A model generated the notes under the pieces. That model saw only the letters and a program-made list of their open reading frames with translations, was not told the origin of the DNA and made no database searches. Made by a program: the position numbers and the translations under genes. From assembly GCA_001464355.1 (NCBI GenBank), contig LNEU01000015.1, positions 1 through 64,000 on the forward strand: a stretch of 64,000 nucleotides of DNA. The letters are read 5' to 3'. Below, piece by piece: positions 27,063 through 37,362 of the stretch. Within the stretch, counting starts at the first letter, position 1. Each line of letters starts with the position of its first letter. Source of the DNA: Burkholderiales bacterium Ga0077544. GTDB lineage: Bacteria; Pseudomonadota; Gammaproteobacteria; Burkholderiales; Burkholderiaceae_D.

Positions 27063-30000
27063 TCAGACTAGTGGGTGCAGCGCATCGTTATCATTGCTGC
27101 GTTGCGGAGCAATCAAAGGCAGGGTCAGTGTGAAAGTAGTGCCTGTGCCTGGCGCGCTTTGCACGCGAACGCGGCCGCCCAGTATGCCGCTGACTATGTT
27201 GTGCGTGATATTCAAGCCCAGTCCGGAGCCGCCTTCACCAAGCTTGGTCGTGAAAAAGGGATCGAAAATTCTTGTCAGATTGCCGGCTGGAATTCCGATG
27301 CCATCATCTTTTACAGTGATTTCGACCCAACCATCTGCACTATTGTGTGCGCCAATAACAACGATGCCTTGAGTCCGCCCCTCGAATCCATGTAGCAGCG
27401 CGTTATTGATCAGATTGGTCAGCACCTGACCCAACGGGCCAGGATAGCTATCGAAGCTTAAATCGGTTGGAATGCTTTGTTCTACGGTAAAAGGGGTTTT
27501 GCGGATGACCGGCCACAAGGTCAGTAGTATCTCGCTGGTGATTTCTTCCAGTGAAAAAATCCGTCTTTGTGAACTGGTTTGATCAATCGCCACTTGCTTG
27601 AAACTGTTGACCAGATCCGCGGCGCGATGCAGATTGCGCACCAAGATATCGCTGGCCTTGTCGACATCGCTAAAGTAGATTTCCAGAGCGGAGCGCTTGA
27701 TACCCTGGTTGCCGCGATAATTGTCGAGTAATTTGGAGGTCTGATCGCTGAGAGTACTGGCCACCATCAGGCTGTTGCCTATTGGCGTATTCAACTCATG
27801 CGAAATACCTGCCACCAGCGCACCGAGTGCTGCCAGTTTTTCACTGTTGACCAATTCTTCATGCGCCATGTTCAGCGCATCCAACGTGGTTTCCAGCTCT
27901 TGATTCGCTTGCTGTAATTCTTCGGTACGTTCTATGACGCGATCTTCCAGCGTCGCATTGAACTCAAGAATTTCCGTCTCGATCAACCTCTTTTCGGTGA
28001 TGTCCTGGCACGCCAGAATACCGAATTGCTCTCCTTCCAGTAAAAATACATGGCCGGAGAATTGAATCAATACTTTGCTACCATCGCCACGATACATCCA
28101 GACTTCAGTCGCTTTCTCCAGATTGCCGGTCGTTTTCAGTTCATTTAACAGCAAGTCCCTGTCTTGGGGATTGCAGTACATCTGCAGGCCCAGCGTATTT
28201 TTGCTGACGACGGATTCTCTGGAGCGCCAGAAAAGTCGCTCGAACGCGCTGTTAACGTCCTTGATGACATTATCGTTACTGACTTGCGTAACAAACATGG
28301 CGATCGGGGTTGAATGGAAAATCGTTGCGAAACGTTGTTCGCTGAGGCGTAATTCTTCTTCTGCGCGTTTGCGCTCCAGCTCCGCCGACGCGCGTTCGCT
28401 GAAGACTTGCAACAAGGATCGAATCAGATCGTGATTGCGCAAAGGTTTGGAGTGCATCACCGCCAGCACGCCGATGACCTGGCCGCTTGCATCGTGCAAG
28501 GGGGCGCCAGCATAGCTGTCCCAGCCTTGCTCCATTAGCATTGAGTCTTTCGGAAATGCTGCTTGAATATCGTGTGCAAAAATGCAGATACCATTGTCCA
28601 GTGTGCGTGCGCACGGCGTGTCAAGAATGGCATATTCAAAATTGTCGACCAGCTTGCCGTGCATGTACGATGCCAGTGCGCGTAGGCGTTGCGGGTCGCT
28701 CGCAGAGCGCAAGGCAATCAGCGCACAATCTGTGCGTAGCGCTGCTGCCAGATCGCTGACCAGCAATTCAAAGAAGGTTTCGCCGGCAGTATCGCGCGCG
28801 CCCTGCGCCAGCCGCAACAACGCGTGGTCTGCTTCCGCTTTCTGTTCTTCCAGCAGACGTTGATTGGTGACGTCGCGGATGACTGCCATCACGTAAACCT
28901 CGTTATCGACCGAAAAAAGCGTGGCATTGATCAGGCAATTGCGTATCTCGCCAGCCTTGTTGCGCATGCTCCAGGAAAAATCCTGCACAGTATTGTCACG
29001 CTCCAACTGGCGTAATAATTCTGCTCGCTCTTCAGGATCTGCCCAGATGCGCAATTGCAATGCGCTTTTCCCCAGCCATTCGTCACGCTTGAAACCAAGG
29101 ATGGTTTCAAATGCGGGATTGACCTCGATGAATGCGCCATCGGAAAGACGCGCGATAGACACGGAATCCGGATTGCAGCGGAAGGCGCCGGCAAACTTTG
29201 CTTCTGATAGACGCTGTATTTCTGCAGCGTGGCGTTTTTCTGTAATGTCCTCTGCCATCGACAGCAGTCTTCCGGCGCTACCATCATCGTCGTTTATATA
29301 CGAGTAGCGCCATTCACATGTGATCAGACGGCCATCGGCAGTCAGGTTTTCTTGAATGGTTTGCGTGTCTGCAGGCTTTGACCTTGATTGCAGCACGATG
29401 TCTTCTATCAGATGGCGACGATTAAGCGGCGCCAGAAAGCGAATATGGCGTCCGAGCGCGAGGTCGCGGCGATAGCCGAAGATGCGTTCGGCAGCGGAAT
29501 TCCATTCAACAACCTGAAGTTTTTCATCCCATTCAATGATGGCGATAGGACTTTGTTCAACCAGGACCCGGAAGCGCGCTTCGCGTTCATGCAGCTCGGA
29601 TTGTATGCGGGTGTGTTGATCTATTGCACAAAATTTTCCCTGATTAGTGTCGCCAAATATACTCAGCAGACGCTTGCGTATGCTTTCAAGTTGTACCGAC
29701 AACAAACCAATTTCATCACGACGTGTGGCCGCAATCTCTTTCCCAATTTGCCCGTCTAGCAAGAGTTGCGTGTTTCCATACAAACGTTGCAATGGACGTA
29801 ACAAACGACGTTCGAAAAAGAACAGGATAAAAAAAATGGAGAGCGCAATTTGAATCGACAGTAACCATAGCTGTTGCAGCAGATTGGCCGTCATTATTTG
29901 TTGCATGCGTGTGCCGGCCACTTCTATCCTGAGCGAGCCGGCAACCTGGCCTCGGTAATAGATATTGGTTTCGGCGGCAGCGATAAACCCGCCAGGACGC

Positions 30001-30314
30001 TTGCGTCGCTGGTTGCTAACAAAGACAGTGCGCTTGTTATCACGTACTTCTATACGCACGATATCGTCATTGCGCCACAAGGCTGCATCGGCTAATGCAG
30101 AGGCATCGTCGTGTTTGAGATTCCATACGGCTTCACTCATGGTCTCGGCCAAGGAGAATGCGTTTTCCTCTGCTAATTTGAGCGTATTTTTGTTGACTTC
30201 GGTGTCGTAGCTTTTAAACCAGTAATAACCATTGATTGCAGTCGCTGGTACGAGCAAGGCGATGGCGACCGCCAGTACGATGGAACGACGCAGGTTGAAT
30301 ACGCTTTTTTTCAT
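27063..30314 (-). CDS. Multi-PAS/GAF sensor histidine kinase
   Basis: A 1083-residue membrane kinase. Helices at about 11-31 and 148-167 flank a periplasmic sensor of about 115 residues, followed by a HAMP-like linker. Then come PAS (about 245-365), PAS (370-490), GAF (505-650), PAS (655-780), a coiled coil, a HisKA-like segment with His839 in AGISHELNTPIGN, and a HATPase domain (about 930-1070, motifs NLINNALLHGF, DDGIGIP, GSGLGLNITHNI). No receiver domain is present. The regulator gene just upstream on the same strand is the obvious partner. The signal sensed is unknown. Confidence 0.88.
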   Translation of the reverse strand: MKKSVFNLRRSIVLAVAIALLVPATAINGYYWFKSYDTEVNKNTLKLAEENAFSLAETMSEAVWNLKHDDASALADAALWRNDDIVRIEVRDNKRTVFVSNQRRKRPGGFIAAAETNIYYRGQVAGSLRIEVAGTRMQQIMTANLLQQLWLLSIQIALSIFFILFFFERRLLRPLQRLYGNTQLLLDGQIGKEIAATRRDEIGLLSVQLESIRKRLLSIFGDTNQGKFCAIDQHTRIQSELHEREARFRVLVEQSPIAIIEWDEKLQVVEWNSAAERIFGYRRDLALGRHIRFLAPLNRRHLIEDIVLQSRSKPADTQTIQENLTADGRLITCEWRYSYINDDDGSAGRLLSMAEDITEKRHAAEIQRLSEAKFAGAFRCNPDSVSIARLSDGAFIEVNPAFETILGFKRDEWLGKSALQLRIWADPEERAELLRQLERDNTVQDFSWSMRNKAGEIRNCLINATLFSVDNEVYVMAVIRDVTNQRLLEEQKAEADHALLRLAQGARDTAGETFFELLVSDLAAALRTDCALIALRSASDPQRLRALASYMHGKLVDNFEYAILDTPCARTLDNGICIFAHDIQAAFPKDSMLMEQGWDSYAGAPLHDASGQVIGVLAVMHSKPLRNHDLIRSLLQVFSERASAELERKRAEEELRLSEQRFATIFHSTPIAMFVTQVSNDNVIKDVNSAFERLFWRSRESVVSKNTLGLQMYCNPQDRDLLLNELKTTGNLEKATEVWMYRGDGSKVLIQFSGHVFLLEGEQFGILACQDITEKRLIETEILEFNATLEDRVIERTEELQQANQELETTLDALNMAHEELVNSEKLAALGALVAGISHELNTPIGNSLMVASTLSDQTSKLLDNYRGNQGIKRSALEIYFSDVDKASDILVRNLHRAADLVNSFKQVAIDQTSSQRRIFSLEEITSEILLTLWPVIRKTPFTVEQSIPTDLSFDSYPGPLGQVLTNLINNALLHGFEGRTQGIVVIGAHNSADGWVEITVKDDGIGIPAGNLTRIFDPFFTTKLGEGGSGLGLNITHNIVSGILGGRVRVQSAPGTGTTFTLTLPLIAPQRSNDNDALHPLV

Positions 30315-30411
30315 GTCGTCCGGTCAAGGTGGGAGACTATGCGATAAGAAACGTTGCTGCTGTGTTGAGGTTGCCGGTGTATTTATGGATTTAAGATTGC
30401 GATCTGCGAGA

Positions 30412-32655
30412 CTAATTTCCCTTGTGGGTGCGTAGCCAGTCGTGCAATACATCTGAATTCAAGGGTTTGGAAAATAAATAGCCCTGGCCGTAAGGGCAGC
30501 CGAGTTCGGTCAGGATTTTCGCCTGCCGCTCATCTTCCACGCCTTCTGCAATGACATCCAGATCCAGATTGCGCCCTAATTGAATGATCATTTCCGCGAT
30601 GCTGCTGCCGCGTGAAGAATCGGTAATTTCGGTGACGAATGCGCGGTCGATTTTCAGACGATCAACGTTCAGTTTTTGCAAATGACTGAGTGAGGAGAAG
30701 CCGGTGCCGAAGTCATCAATCGCAATGCTGACGCCAGTTTCTGCAATTTGATCAAGCAATTTGATCAGCGCATCCGGTTCTTCCATCGCCATCGATTCGG
30801 TGATTTCAAGTTCGATGCATTGCGGTGGCGCATTGGTATCTTCCAATGCCTTGCGCAGCATGCTGAGGAAGTGAGGGTGACGGAATTGGACTTGCGATAC
30901 GTTGACCGACATCATGAAGTTTGTATAGCCCAGGCGCTGAATGCGTACGAGTTCCTGGCAAGCCTGACGTAATACCCATTCGCCAAGCTCGATGATCAGC
31001 CCTGAGTATTCTGCGATCGGGATAAACCGATTTGGCGAAATCATGATTTTGTCTTCTGTCTGCCAGCGCAACAATGCTTCTGCGCCAACCGGTGCGCGCG
31101 TCACCATGTCGATCTGCGGTTGATAGACGACGAACAGCCGTCTTTCTTCAAATGCAGCGCGCAGAGCATGCATCATATTCACGCGTTCGCGTATATCGAT
31201 ACCCATGCTGCGCGAGAAATACAGATAGCCGGTACGTTGCTGCAACTTGGCGCGTTTCAGTGCGATATGCGCATTTTTCAAAGCTTCCACACCGCGTCCG
31301 TCATGTTCTGACAAGCGCACCAGGCCAACTGTGGCAGAGAGTTGCACATCCTGGCCGTCAATACTGAATGGTCGTTCAAATTGCGCCAGTACAGCTGCTG
31401 GATTGACCTGAATGTCGTCGCCCATCACGCCAAAGGTATCGCCCCCTACGCGCGCCACAATCAGTCTGTCGCCGAGGCGCGATTGCAGGCGTGACGCAAC
31501 AGACAAAAGCAGCAGGTCGCCGAATTGGTGGCCGAGCGTATCGTTGGTTTCGGCAAAATGATCGATGTCGATCAGTGCCAGTGTGGTCGGCTTATCGGTA
31601 ATGGAAACCAGATTGTCGTCGATGATTTCTTTGAGGCGGGTGCGATTCGGTAGTTTGGTCAGCGAATCGTAGAAGGCGGAATTGTGCAGACTTGTAACCA
31701 GCATGATGTTGGCAAGCCCAACTGAAATATTGCTGCAAAAAACTTCCAATAGGCGCAGGTCAATTTCATTTAACGGTCGATCCGTTCGGAAGAACGCCGC
31801 AAAGTTGCTGGAGGCATTGCCGCTGAAATGCAGCGCGGTAAATTCACGACCATAAATATTGCGGCGCTCGTTAAGCGCGCGGCTCAAGGTATTGCCGATC
31901 TGCGCATCTTCAAATGTCGACACGGGGAAGTTCAGCAGATTCTGGTATTTGCCGGTGGCGGCGACCACAAATAACTCGGTTTCCTGGGTTTGCAGCGTTT
32001 CACGCACGCAAAAAATACCGCTCGGTGGCACATCCAGTATGCGCGCGATTTGTCTGAGGACGCCGGAGGTGAATTCTTCCAGCGTTTGCAATGCCATTAG
32101 TTCAGTACTCGCGCGCAGGATCATGTCCAGGCCGCGGCTGCTTGAATTGATGGTACAGATTTGTTCGTAAGAGCGAATCGCCGCAGTGACTACCGTATAC
32201 AACTTGATGCGCGTCAGCTCGGACTTGGTCTTGTAATCGTTGATGTCGAATTGTTGAATCGCATCGATTTCCGGCGCATAGCCAGGCTGGCCGGTACGCA
32301 GAATGATGCGTACTTCAGTTCTGTGCAATACATCGCGTATGTAATGCACCAGTTGCAAGCCTTCATCTTGCTGTTCCATGACAACGTCCAGCAAAATAAC
32401 CGCGACGTCGGTTTCGTTTGCCAAAATGTCACGCGCTTGCTGTGCAGAGTAAGCGTGCAAGAATGAAAGCGGTCGATTTTGTATTTCAACGTTGCTGAGT
32501 GCAAAGGTTGTTGCTGAGTGGACGTCAGCATCATCATCGATGATCATGACTTGCCAAACATCCTTGCTTGCACTCGGAGTATTGTTGTCGGATGGGGGGA
32601 TTGCTTCATCCAGAAATACAAGGTCATCCTCGCTATGGCTGACCGACTTGCGCAT
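30412..32655 (-). CDS. Receiver-DUF3369-GGDEF-EAL cyclic di-GMP regulator
   Basis: A 747-residue protein. Its receiver domain (about 35-165) has acidic D40-D42 and phosphoacceptor Asp90. A DUF3369 GAF-like region (about 165-325) follows, then a GGDEF domain with GGDTF at 404-408 (the usual Glu is Thr, so cyclase activity is unlikely), and an EAL domain with E526-A-L and DDFGTG at 647-652, consistent with an active c-di-GMP phosphodiesterase. ATG at 32655 is chosen because GGAGAAGG precedes it closely; a start at 32706 is less likely. It lies 97 bases upstream of the kinase gene. Confidence 0.88.
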   Translation of the reverse strand: MRKSVSHSEDDLVFLDEAIPPSDNNTPSASKDVWQVMIIDDDADVHSATTFALSNVEIQNRPLSFLHAYSAQQARDILANETDVAVILLDVVMEQQDEGLQLVHYIRDVLHRTEVRIILRTGQPGYAPEIDAIQQFDINDYKTKSELTRIKLYTVVTAAIRSYEQICTINSSSRGLDMILRASTELMALQTLEEFTSGVLRQIARILDVPPSGIFCVRETLQTQETELFVVAATGKYQNLLNFPVSTFEDAQIGNTLSRALNERRNIYGREFTALHFSGNASSNFAAFFRTDRPLNEIDLRLLEVFCSNISVGLANIMLVTSLHNSAFYDSLTKLPNRTRLKEIIDDNLVSITDKPTTLALIDIDHFAETNDTLGHQFGDLLLLSVASRLQSRLGDRLIVARVGGDTFGVMGDDIQVNPAAVLAQFERPFSIDGQDVQLSATVGLVRLSEHDGRGVEALKNAHIALKRAKLQQRTGYLYFSRSMGIDIRERVNMMHALRAAFEERRLFVVYQPQIDMVTRAPVGAEALLRWQTEDKIMISPNRFIPIAEYSGLIIELGEWVLRQACQELVRIQRLGYTNFMMSVNVSQVQFRHPHFLSMLRKALEDTNAPPQCIELEITESMAMEEPDALIKLLDQIAETGVSIAIDDFGTGFSSLSHLQKLNVDRLKIDRAFVTEITDSSRGSSIAEMIIQLGRNLDLDVIAEGVEDERQAKILTELGCPYGQGYLFSKPLNSDVLHDWLRTHKGN

Positions 32656-32798
32656 GTTGCCTTCTCCGGGATTTGGTTTTTCTGGTTTGGAAACCGTATA
32701 TTGCACATCGATTTAACATCCGGCAATGATTTTTCTTGAAGTATTTGTTTTCTATGCACTGGTAGAATGGTGCTTTATTCAATTGATCACTCATCATC

Positions 32799-33899
32799 AT
32801 GTCCGGCAATACATTTGGCACACTCTTTACAGTCACCACTTTTGGTGAATCTCATGGTCCGGCAATCGGCTGTGTAATCGATGGTTGTCCGCCCGGCATG
32901 GTGTTGTCAGAAGCCGACATTCAGTTCGATTTGGACCGCCGCAAGCCAGGTACTTCGCGTCATGTGACCCAACGTCAAGAATCCGATACAGTCGAAATCC
33001 TGTCCGGCGTATTCGAAGGCAAAACCACCGGCACGCCGATTGCGCTATTGATCCGCAACGAAGATCAGCGCAGCAAGGACTACGGCAACATCACTGAAAC
33101 CTTTCGCCCTGGCCATGCCGATTACACTTACTGGCATAAGTACGGCATACGCGACCCGCGTGGCGGTGGACGCTCATCGGCTCGTCTGACGGCACCTGTG
33201 GTTGGCGCGGCTGCCATTGCCAAGAAATGGTTGCTGGAGCAATACGGTACGACGTTCAAGGGTTGCATGAGTCAGTTGGGTGAGATCGAAATCCCTTTCG
33301 AAAATTGGTCGCACGTCCCTGAAAATCCATTCTTCTCTGCTAACGCTACGATAGTTCCGCAGCTGGAAGCGTATATGGATGACTTGCGCAAAAATGGCGA
33401 TTCATGCGGCGCACGCATAGATGTCGTGGCCGAAAATGTGCCTGTCGGATTGGGTGAGCCGATTTACGACAAGCTCGATGCAGAAATTGCTTACGCATTG
33501 ATGGGTATTAATGCTGTCAAAGGCGTAGAAATTGGTGCTGGCTTCAAATCGGTCGCGCAAAAAGGCACTGAGCATGGCGATGAGCTGACGCCTGACGGTT
33601 TTTCTACCAATAATGCCGGCGGCGTGCTGGGCGGTATTTCAACCGGCCAGAACATCACGGCATCGATTGCGATCAAGCCGACATCCAGTATTCGCACGGC
33701 ACGTCATTCGATTGATAAAGCCGGCAATCCGATCATGGTCGAAACCCTGGGTCGTCATGATCCTTGTGTCGGGATTCGCGCTACGCCTATCGCCGAAGCG
33801 ATGCTGGCATTGGTGTTAATGGATCATGCATTGCGTCATCGTGCACAATGCGGCGATGTCAAGGTCGCTACCCCGCAGATTCGCGCTAGCGCAGCTTGA
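32799..33899 (+). CDS. aroC: Chorismate synthase
   Basis: A 366-residue FMN-dependent lyase converting EPSP to chorismate, the last common step of aromatic synthesis. Signatures are [18 protein letters not shown] near the N terminus, the [17 protein letters not shown] segment and [17 protein letters not shown], all intact. Full-length for the family. It starts the rightward run of biosynthetic genes and is divergent from the c-di-GMP regulator. No strong ribosome binding site is seen, but ATG at 32799 matches the family start ([10 protein letters not shown]). Confidence 0.96.
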   Translation: MSGNTFGTLFTVTTFGESHGPAIGCVIDGCPPGMVLSEADIQFDLDRRKPGTSRHVTQRQESDTVEILSGVFEGKTTGTPIALLIRNEDQRSKDYGNITETFRPGHADYTYWHKYGIRDPRGGGRSSARLTAPVVGAAAIAKKWLLEQYGTTFKGCMSQLGEIEIPFENWSHVPENPFFSANATIVPQLEAYMDDLRKNGDSCGARIDVVAENVPVGLGEPIYDKLDAEIAYALMGINAVKGVEIGAGFKSVAQKGTEHGDELTPDGFSTNNAGGVLGGISTGQNITASIAIKPTSSIRTARHSIDKAGNPIMVETLGRHDPCVGIRATPIAEAMLALVLMDHALRHRAQCGDVKVATPQIRASAA

Positions 33900-33942
33900 T
33901 TTTCAGCTGAAATATTTTCTGCTTTGTCGATAAGGAGCCGAA

Positions 33943-34773
33943 GTGAAACTCGTTAAATCGCATTCTGTTCTCACCTTCGCTATAGTAATTTTTTCGGTGC
34001 TGACTTTGTCTGCTTGCGAAACGGTGCAAACCACGCAAGGCGGCGTTGTCGGTGTAGATCGCTCTCAGAGAATGGCCTTGTCGGCGCAGCAACTGGACCA
34101 AGCTGCAGCAAAGCAGTATGGCGAGCTGATTGCAGAAGAAAAGAAGAAAAACAGTGTCAATCGTGATCCGGCGCAAGTTGCGCGTGTGCGCGCTATTTCG
34201 AATCGTCTGATTGCACAAACGCCAGCTTTTCGCTCCGATGCAAAAGCTTGGCAATGGGAAGTGAATGTGTTGACATCGACAGAGGTCAACGCATGGTGTA
34301 TGCCGGGCGGGAAGATAGCGGTTTATAGCGGTTTGATCGATAAGCTCAAGGTAACGGATGATGAGCTGGCAGCGGTGATCGGGCATGAAATTTCGCATGC
34401 CTTGCGTGAGCATGCGCGGGAGCGCGCGTCGGAAAAGATGGTGGCGGGTAGTGTCATCTCGATCGGTTCTGCTTTGCTGGGCGTCGGTAGTTTGGGGCAG
34501 CAAGGCGCCGAATATGCATATATGGGTGTGATTGGCTTGCCGAATTCGCGTGAGCATGAAAGAGAGGCTGACCGTATCGGGGTGGAATTGGCTGCACGTG
34601 CCGGTTATGATCCGCGCGCAGCGATCACGCTATGGCAAAAGATGGGGCAGGTCGGTGGCAGCGCGCCGCCAACATTCCTCTCTACTCATCCGTCCAGTGC
34701 CGATCGCATCAGCGATCTCACCGCTTACGCGCAACGCGTGATGCCACTTTATCTACAAACAAAAAGCAGATAG
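33943..34773 (+). CDS. M48 family metallopeptidase, lipoprotein
   Basis: A 276-residue lipoprotein (lipobox LSAC, Cys25). The M48 zinc site is HEISH at 148-152, with the third ligand probably Glu206 in SREHEREADRIG. A conserved NAWCMPGGKI segment precedes it. Relatives such as LoiP and YcaL act in outer-membrane quality control. GTG at 33943 is the start, supported by AAGGAG 5 bases upstream. It sits between aroC and leuC. Confidence 0.9.
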   Translation: MKLVKSHSVLTFAIVIFSVLTLSACETVQTTQGGVVGVDRSQRMALSAQQLDQAAAKQYGELIAEEKKKNSVNRDPAQVARVRAISNRLIAQTPAFRSDAKAWQWEVNVLTSTEVNAWCMPGGKIAVYSGLIDKLKVTDDELAAVIGHEISHALREHARERASEKMVAGSVISIGSALLGVGSLGQQGAEYAYMGVIGLPNSREHEREADRIGVELAARAGYDPRAAITLWQKMGQVGGSAPPTFLSTHPSSADRISDLTAYAQRVMPLYLQTKSR

Positions 34774-34877
34774 TGATAGCAGGGGATTGCTTTAAAGCCA
34801 ATTACCCTCATGTGGTAGTTATGGCAAGCATTCTGGCGTGCACACTGGTGTTTCCTGCAATGGCAGCGCGCTAAATA

Positions 34878-34886
34878 TGGCATAAT
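34878..34886 (+). promoter_or_regulatory. Possible extended -10 promoter for leuC
   Basis: TGG-CATAAT is an extended -10 type element about 48 bases before leuC. I see no good -35. Inference only. Confidence 0.35.
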
Positions 34887-34933
34887 CCAAGGCTGACTAT
34901 TCAGTCTTTACCGACTTACTTTTTCACACGAAT

Positions 34934-36334
34934 ATGGCTCAAACGCTCTACGATAAACTCTGGCAATCACATGTTGTCGATGTGGGTGACGACGGCACGA
35001 CCGTGCTTTACATCGATCGTCATCTTTTGCATGAAGTAACCAGCCCCCAGGCTTTTGAAGGTTTGAAGCTGGCGGGCCGTCGTCCATGGCGCGTCTCCGC
35101 CAATCTGATGGTGGCGGATCACAATGTGCCGACGACCGACCGCTCAGAAGGGATTGCAGACCCGACATCGCGCCTGCAAGTCGAAACGCTGGACGGTAAT
35201 GCGCATGAATATGGTTTGACCTATTTCAGCATGCGCGACAAGCGTCAGGGTATCGTGCACGTAATCGGACCGGAGCAGGGCGCGACCTTGCCGGGCATGA
35301 CAGTCGTGTGCGGCGATTCCCATACGTCTACGCACGGCGCGTTTGGCGCATTGGCGCATGGCATTGGTACGTCAGAAGTCGAGCATGTGCTCGCGACGCA
35401 AACCTTGCTGGCGCAAAAATCCAAAGCGATGCTGGTACAGGTTGATGGTGTTTTACCGGCTGGTGTCACTGCAAAAGATATTGTGCTCGCAATCATCGGA
35501 AAAATCGGTACTGCTGGTGGCACCGGTTACGCGATTGAATTTGCCGGCTCGACGATACGTGCGCTGTCGATGGAAGGTCGTATGACGATCTGCAATATGG
35601 CGATCGAAGCGGGCGCACGCGCAGGCATGATCGGCGTCGACGAAACCACGATCAACTACGTCAAGGGCCGTCCTTTGTCACCTGTGGGCCCGCATTGGGA
35701 TCGCGCGGTCGAGTACTGGAGCACCTTGCATTCGGATGCTGGTGCCAAGTTCGATATGGTCGTCACATTGAACGCCGTCGAAATCAAACCGCAAGTGAGC
35801 TGGGGAACATCGCCAGAGATGGTTGTCGCCGTGGATGGTCGTGTGCCTGATCCGGATAAGGAAAAAGATGCGACCAAGCGTGACGGTATGGAAAAAGCGC
35901 TTATATATATGGGTCTGAAACCGAATACGCCGATTACGGATATCCGTATCGACAAGGTATTTATCGGTTCCTGTACCAATTCACGGATAGAAGATTTGCG
36001 AGCAGCCGCAGCCGTCGTGCGCGGCAAGCATCGTGCATCGAACGTGACGCTGGCAATGGTGGTTCCAGGTTCGGGTCTCGTCAAGGAGCAGGCAGAGCGC
36101 GAAGGCCTGGACAAGATTTTCAAGGCCGCCGGTTTTGAATGGCGTGAGCCTGGTTGTTCTATGTGTCTGGCGATGAATGCGGATCGTCTGGAGCCGGGCG
36201 AGCGTTGTGCGTCAACCTCGAATCGCAATTTTGAAGGGCGTCAGGGTGCAGGCGGTCGCACGCATCTGGTCAGTCCGGCGATGGCTGCAGCAGCAGGTAT
36301 TGAAGGCCATTTTGTTGATGTTCGTTCGTTGTAA
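34934..36334 (+). CDS. leuC: 3-Isopropylmalate dehydratase, large subunit
   Basis: A 466-residue aconitase-family subunit carrying the [4Fe-4S] cluster. Cluster Cys residues are in [13 protein letters not shown] and in [11 protein letters not shown] near the C terminus. With LeuD it isomerises 2- to 3-isopropylmalate in leucine synthesis. Start [15 protein letters not shown] matches the family. Followed after 21 bases by an entericidin-type lipoprotein gene and then leuD. Confidence 0.96.
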   Translation: MAQTLYDKLWQSHVVDVGDDGTTVLYIDRHLLHEVTSPQAFEGLKLAGRRPWRVSANLMVADHNVPTTDRSEGIADPTSRLQVETLDGNAHEYGLTYFSMRDKRQGIVHVIGPEQGATLPGMTVVCGDSHTSTHGAFGALAHGIGTSEVEHVLATQTLLAQKSKAMLVQVDGVLPAGVTAKDIVLAIIGKIGTAGGTGYAIEFAGSTIRALSMEGRMTICNMAIEAGARAGMIGVDETTINYVKGRPLSPVGPHWDRAVEYWSTLHSDAGAKFDMVVTLNAVEIKPQVSWGTSPEMVVAVDGRVPDPDKEKDATKRDGMEKALIYMGLKPNTPITDIRIDKVFIGSCTNSRIEDLRAAAAVVRGKHRASNVTLAMVVPGSGLVKEQAEREGLDKIFKAAGFEWREPGCSMCLAMNADRLEPGERCASTSNRNFEGRQGAGGRTHLVSPAMAAAAGIEGHFVDVRSL

Positions 36335-36355
36335 ACTAAACTCCTGGAGAAAAAA

Positions 36356-36475
36356 ATGAAAAAAATTGTTGCGTTGTTGATTGCATCCGTTTGCTTGCTG
36401 GCTGGTTGCAATACCGTTCAGGGTTTCGGCAAGGATGTCGAGCATGTAGGTGACAAAATTCAGGGTAATAAATAA
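36356..36475 (+). CDS. Entericidin A/B family small lipoprotein
   Basis: A 39-residue protein: lipoprotein signal MKKIVALLIASVCLLAGC, lipidated Cys18, then NTVQGFGKDVEHVGDKIQGN, which matches the entericidin family (PF08085). E. coli entericidins form a small antidote/toxin lipoprotein pair linked to envelope stress; only one gene is present here. CTGGAG lies just upstream of the ATG at 36356. It is lodged between leuC and leuD and followed by a hairpin. Confidence 0.87.
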   Translation: MKKIVALLIASVCLLAGCNTVQGFGKDVEHVGDKIQGNK

Positions 36476-36486
36476 GAAGCTGGTTT

Positions 36487-36526
36487 GCAGTGATGCGCAG
36501 ATTCAGGTTGTCGCATCACTGCATTT
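36487..36526 (+). terminator. Hairpin after the entericidin gene
   Basis: Perfect 11-bp stem GCAGTGATGCG / CGCATCACTGC with an 18-base loop, followed by ATTTT. The T-run is short, so it may be a partial terminator that lowers leuD expression or an RNA-stabilising element. Confidence 0.6.
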
Positions 36527-36619
36527 TCCAGTTGTTTGAAACAAGAAGTTTGTCCCGTCGCATCGTTATACAAAATTACTGACCTTATCGTCGTCGATAC
36601 GCATCAACAGTTGGGCACT

Positions 36620-37267
36620 ATGGAAAAATTTAATATTCTTGATGGTTTGGTTGCACCGCTGGATCGTGCAAATGTCGACACCGACGCCATCATTCCAAAG
36701 CAATTTCTGAAGTCAATCAAACGTACCGGGTTCGGTCCGAACTTGTTCGATGAATGGCGCTATCTGGATCAAGGCGAGCCAGGCAAAGACAATACAAATC
36801 GTCCGCTGAATCCTGATTTCGTGCTGAATCAACCGCGCTATCAAGGTGCGCAGATTTTGTTGGCGCGCAAGAATTTCGGTTGCGGATCGTCACGTGAGCA
36901 CGCGCCTTGGGCATTGAGTCAATACGGCTTTCGAGCAATTGTCGCGCCTAGCTTTGCGGATATCTTTTTCAATAACTGTTACAAAAATGGTTTGTTGCCG
37001 GTCGCGCTGACTGAGGCGCAAATTGATCATTTGTTCAATGAGGTCAAGGCTTTTCCTGGCTATCATCTGGTGATTGATTTGGAAAAACAAATCATAGGCA
37101 CCAGCAACGGTAGCGTTGCCTATCCATTCGATATTGATGCTTTCCGCAAATACTGTTTGCTGAATGGCTTTGACGACATCGGCTTGACTTTGCAAAAGTC
37201 CGACAAGATACGCGCGTATGAAGAGCGCCACCTTGCTGCGCAGCCTTGGCTGTCGAATACTATTTAA
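36620..37267 (+). CDS. leuD: 3-Isopropylmalate dehydratase, small subunit
   Basis: A 215-residue swivel-domain partner of LeuC. Family motifs: [19 protein letters not shown] at the N terminus and the active-site loop [21 protein letters not shown] at 36620 (MEKFNILDG) is the family start; an in-frame ATG at 36536 lies in the leader and adds unrelated residues. It precedes leuB by 95 bases. Confidence 0.95.
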   Translation: MEKFNILDGLVAPLDRANVDTDAIIPKQFLKSIKRTGFGPNLFDEWRYLDQGEPGKDNTNRPLNPDFVLNQPRYQGAQILLARKNFGCGSSREHAPWALSQYGFRAIVAPSFADIFFNNCYKNGLLPVALTEAQIDHLFNEVKAFPGYHLVIDLEKQIIGTSNGSVAYPFDIDAFRKYCLLNGFDDIGLTLQKSDKIRAYEERHLAAQPWLSNTI

Positions 37268-37362
37268 CAGCGACTATTCAAGGACGTGAATCCTGGTCGA
37301 AAATTCGGCTTGATTGAGTCGCACGCTTTTCCCTCTTTTTTAATTCTTACTGAAGTTATCCA

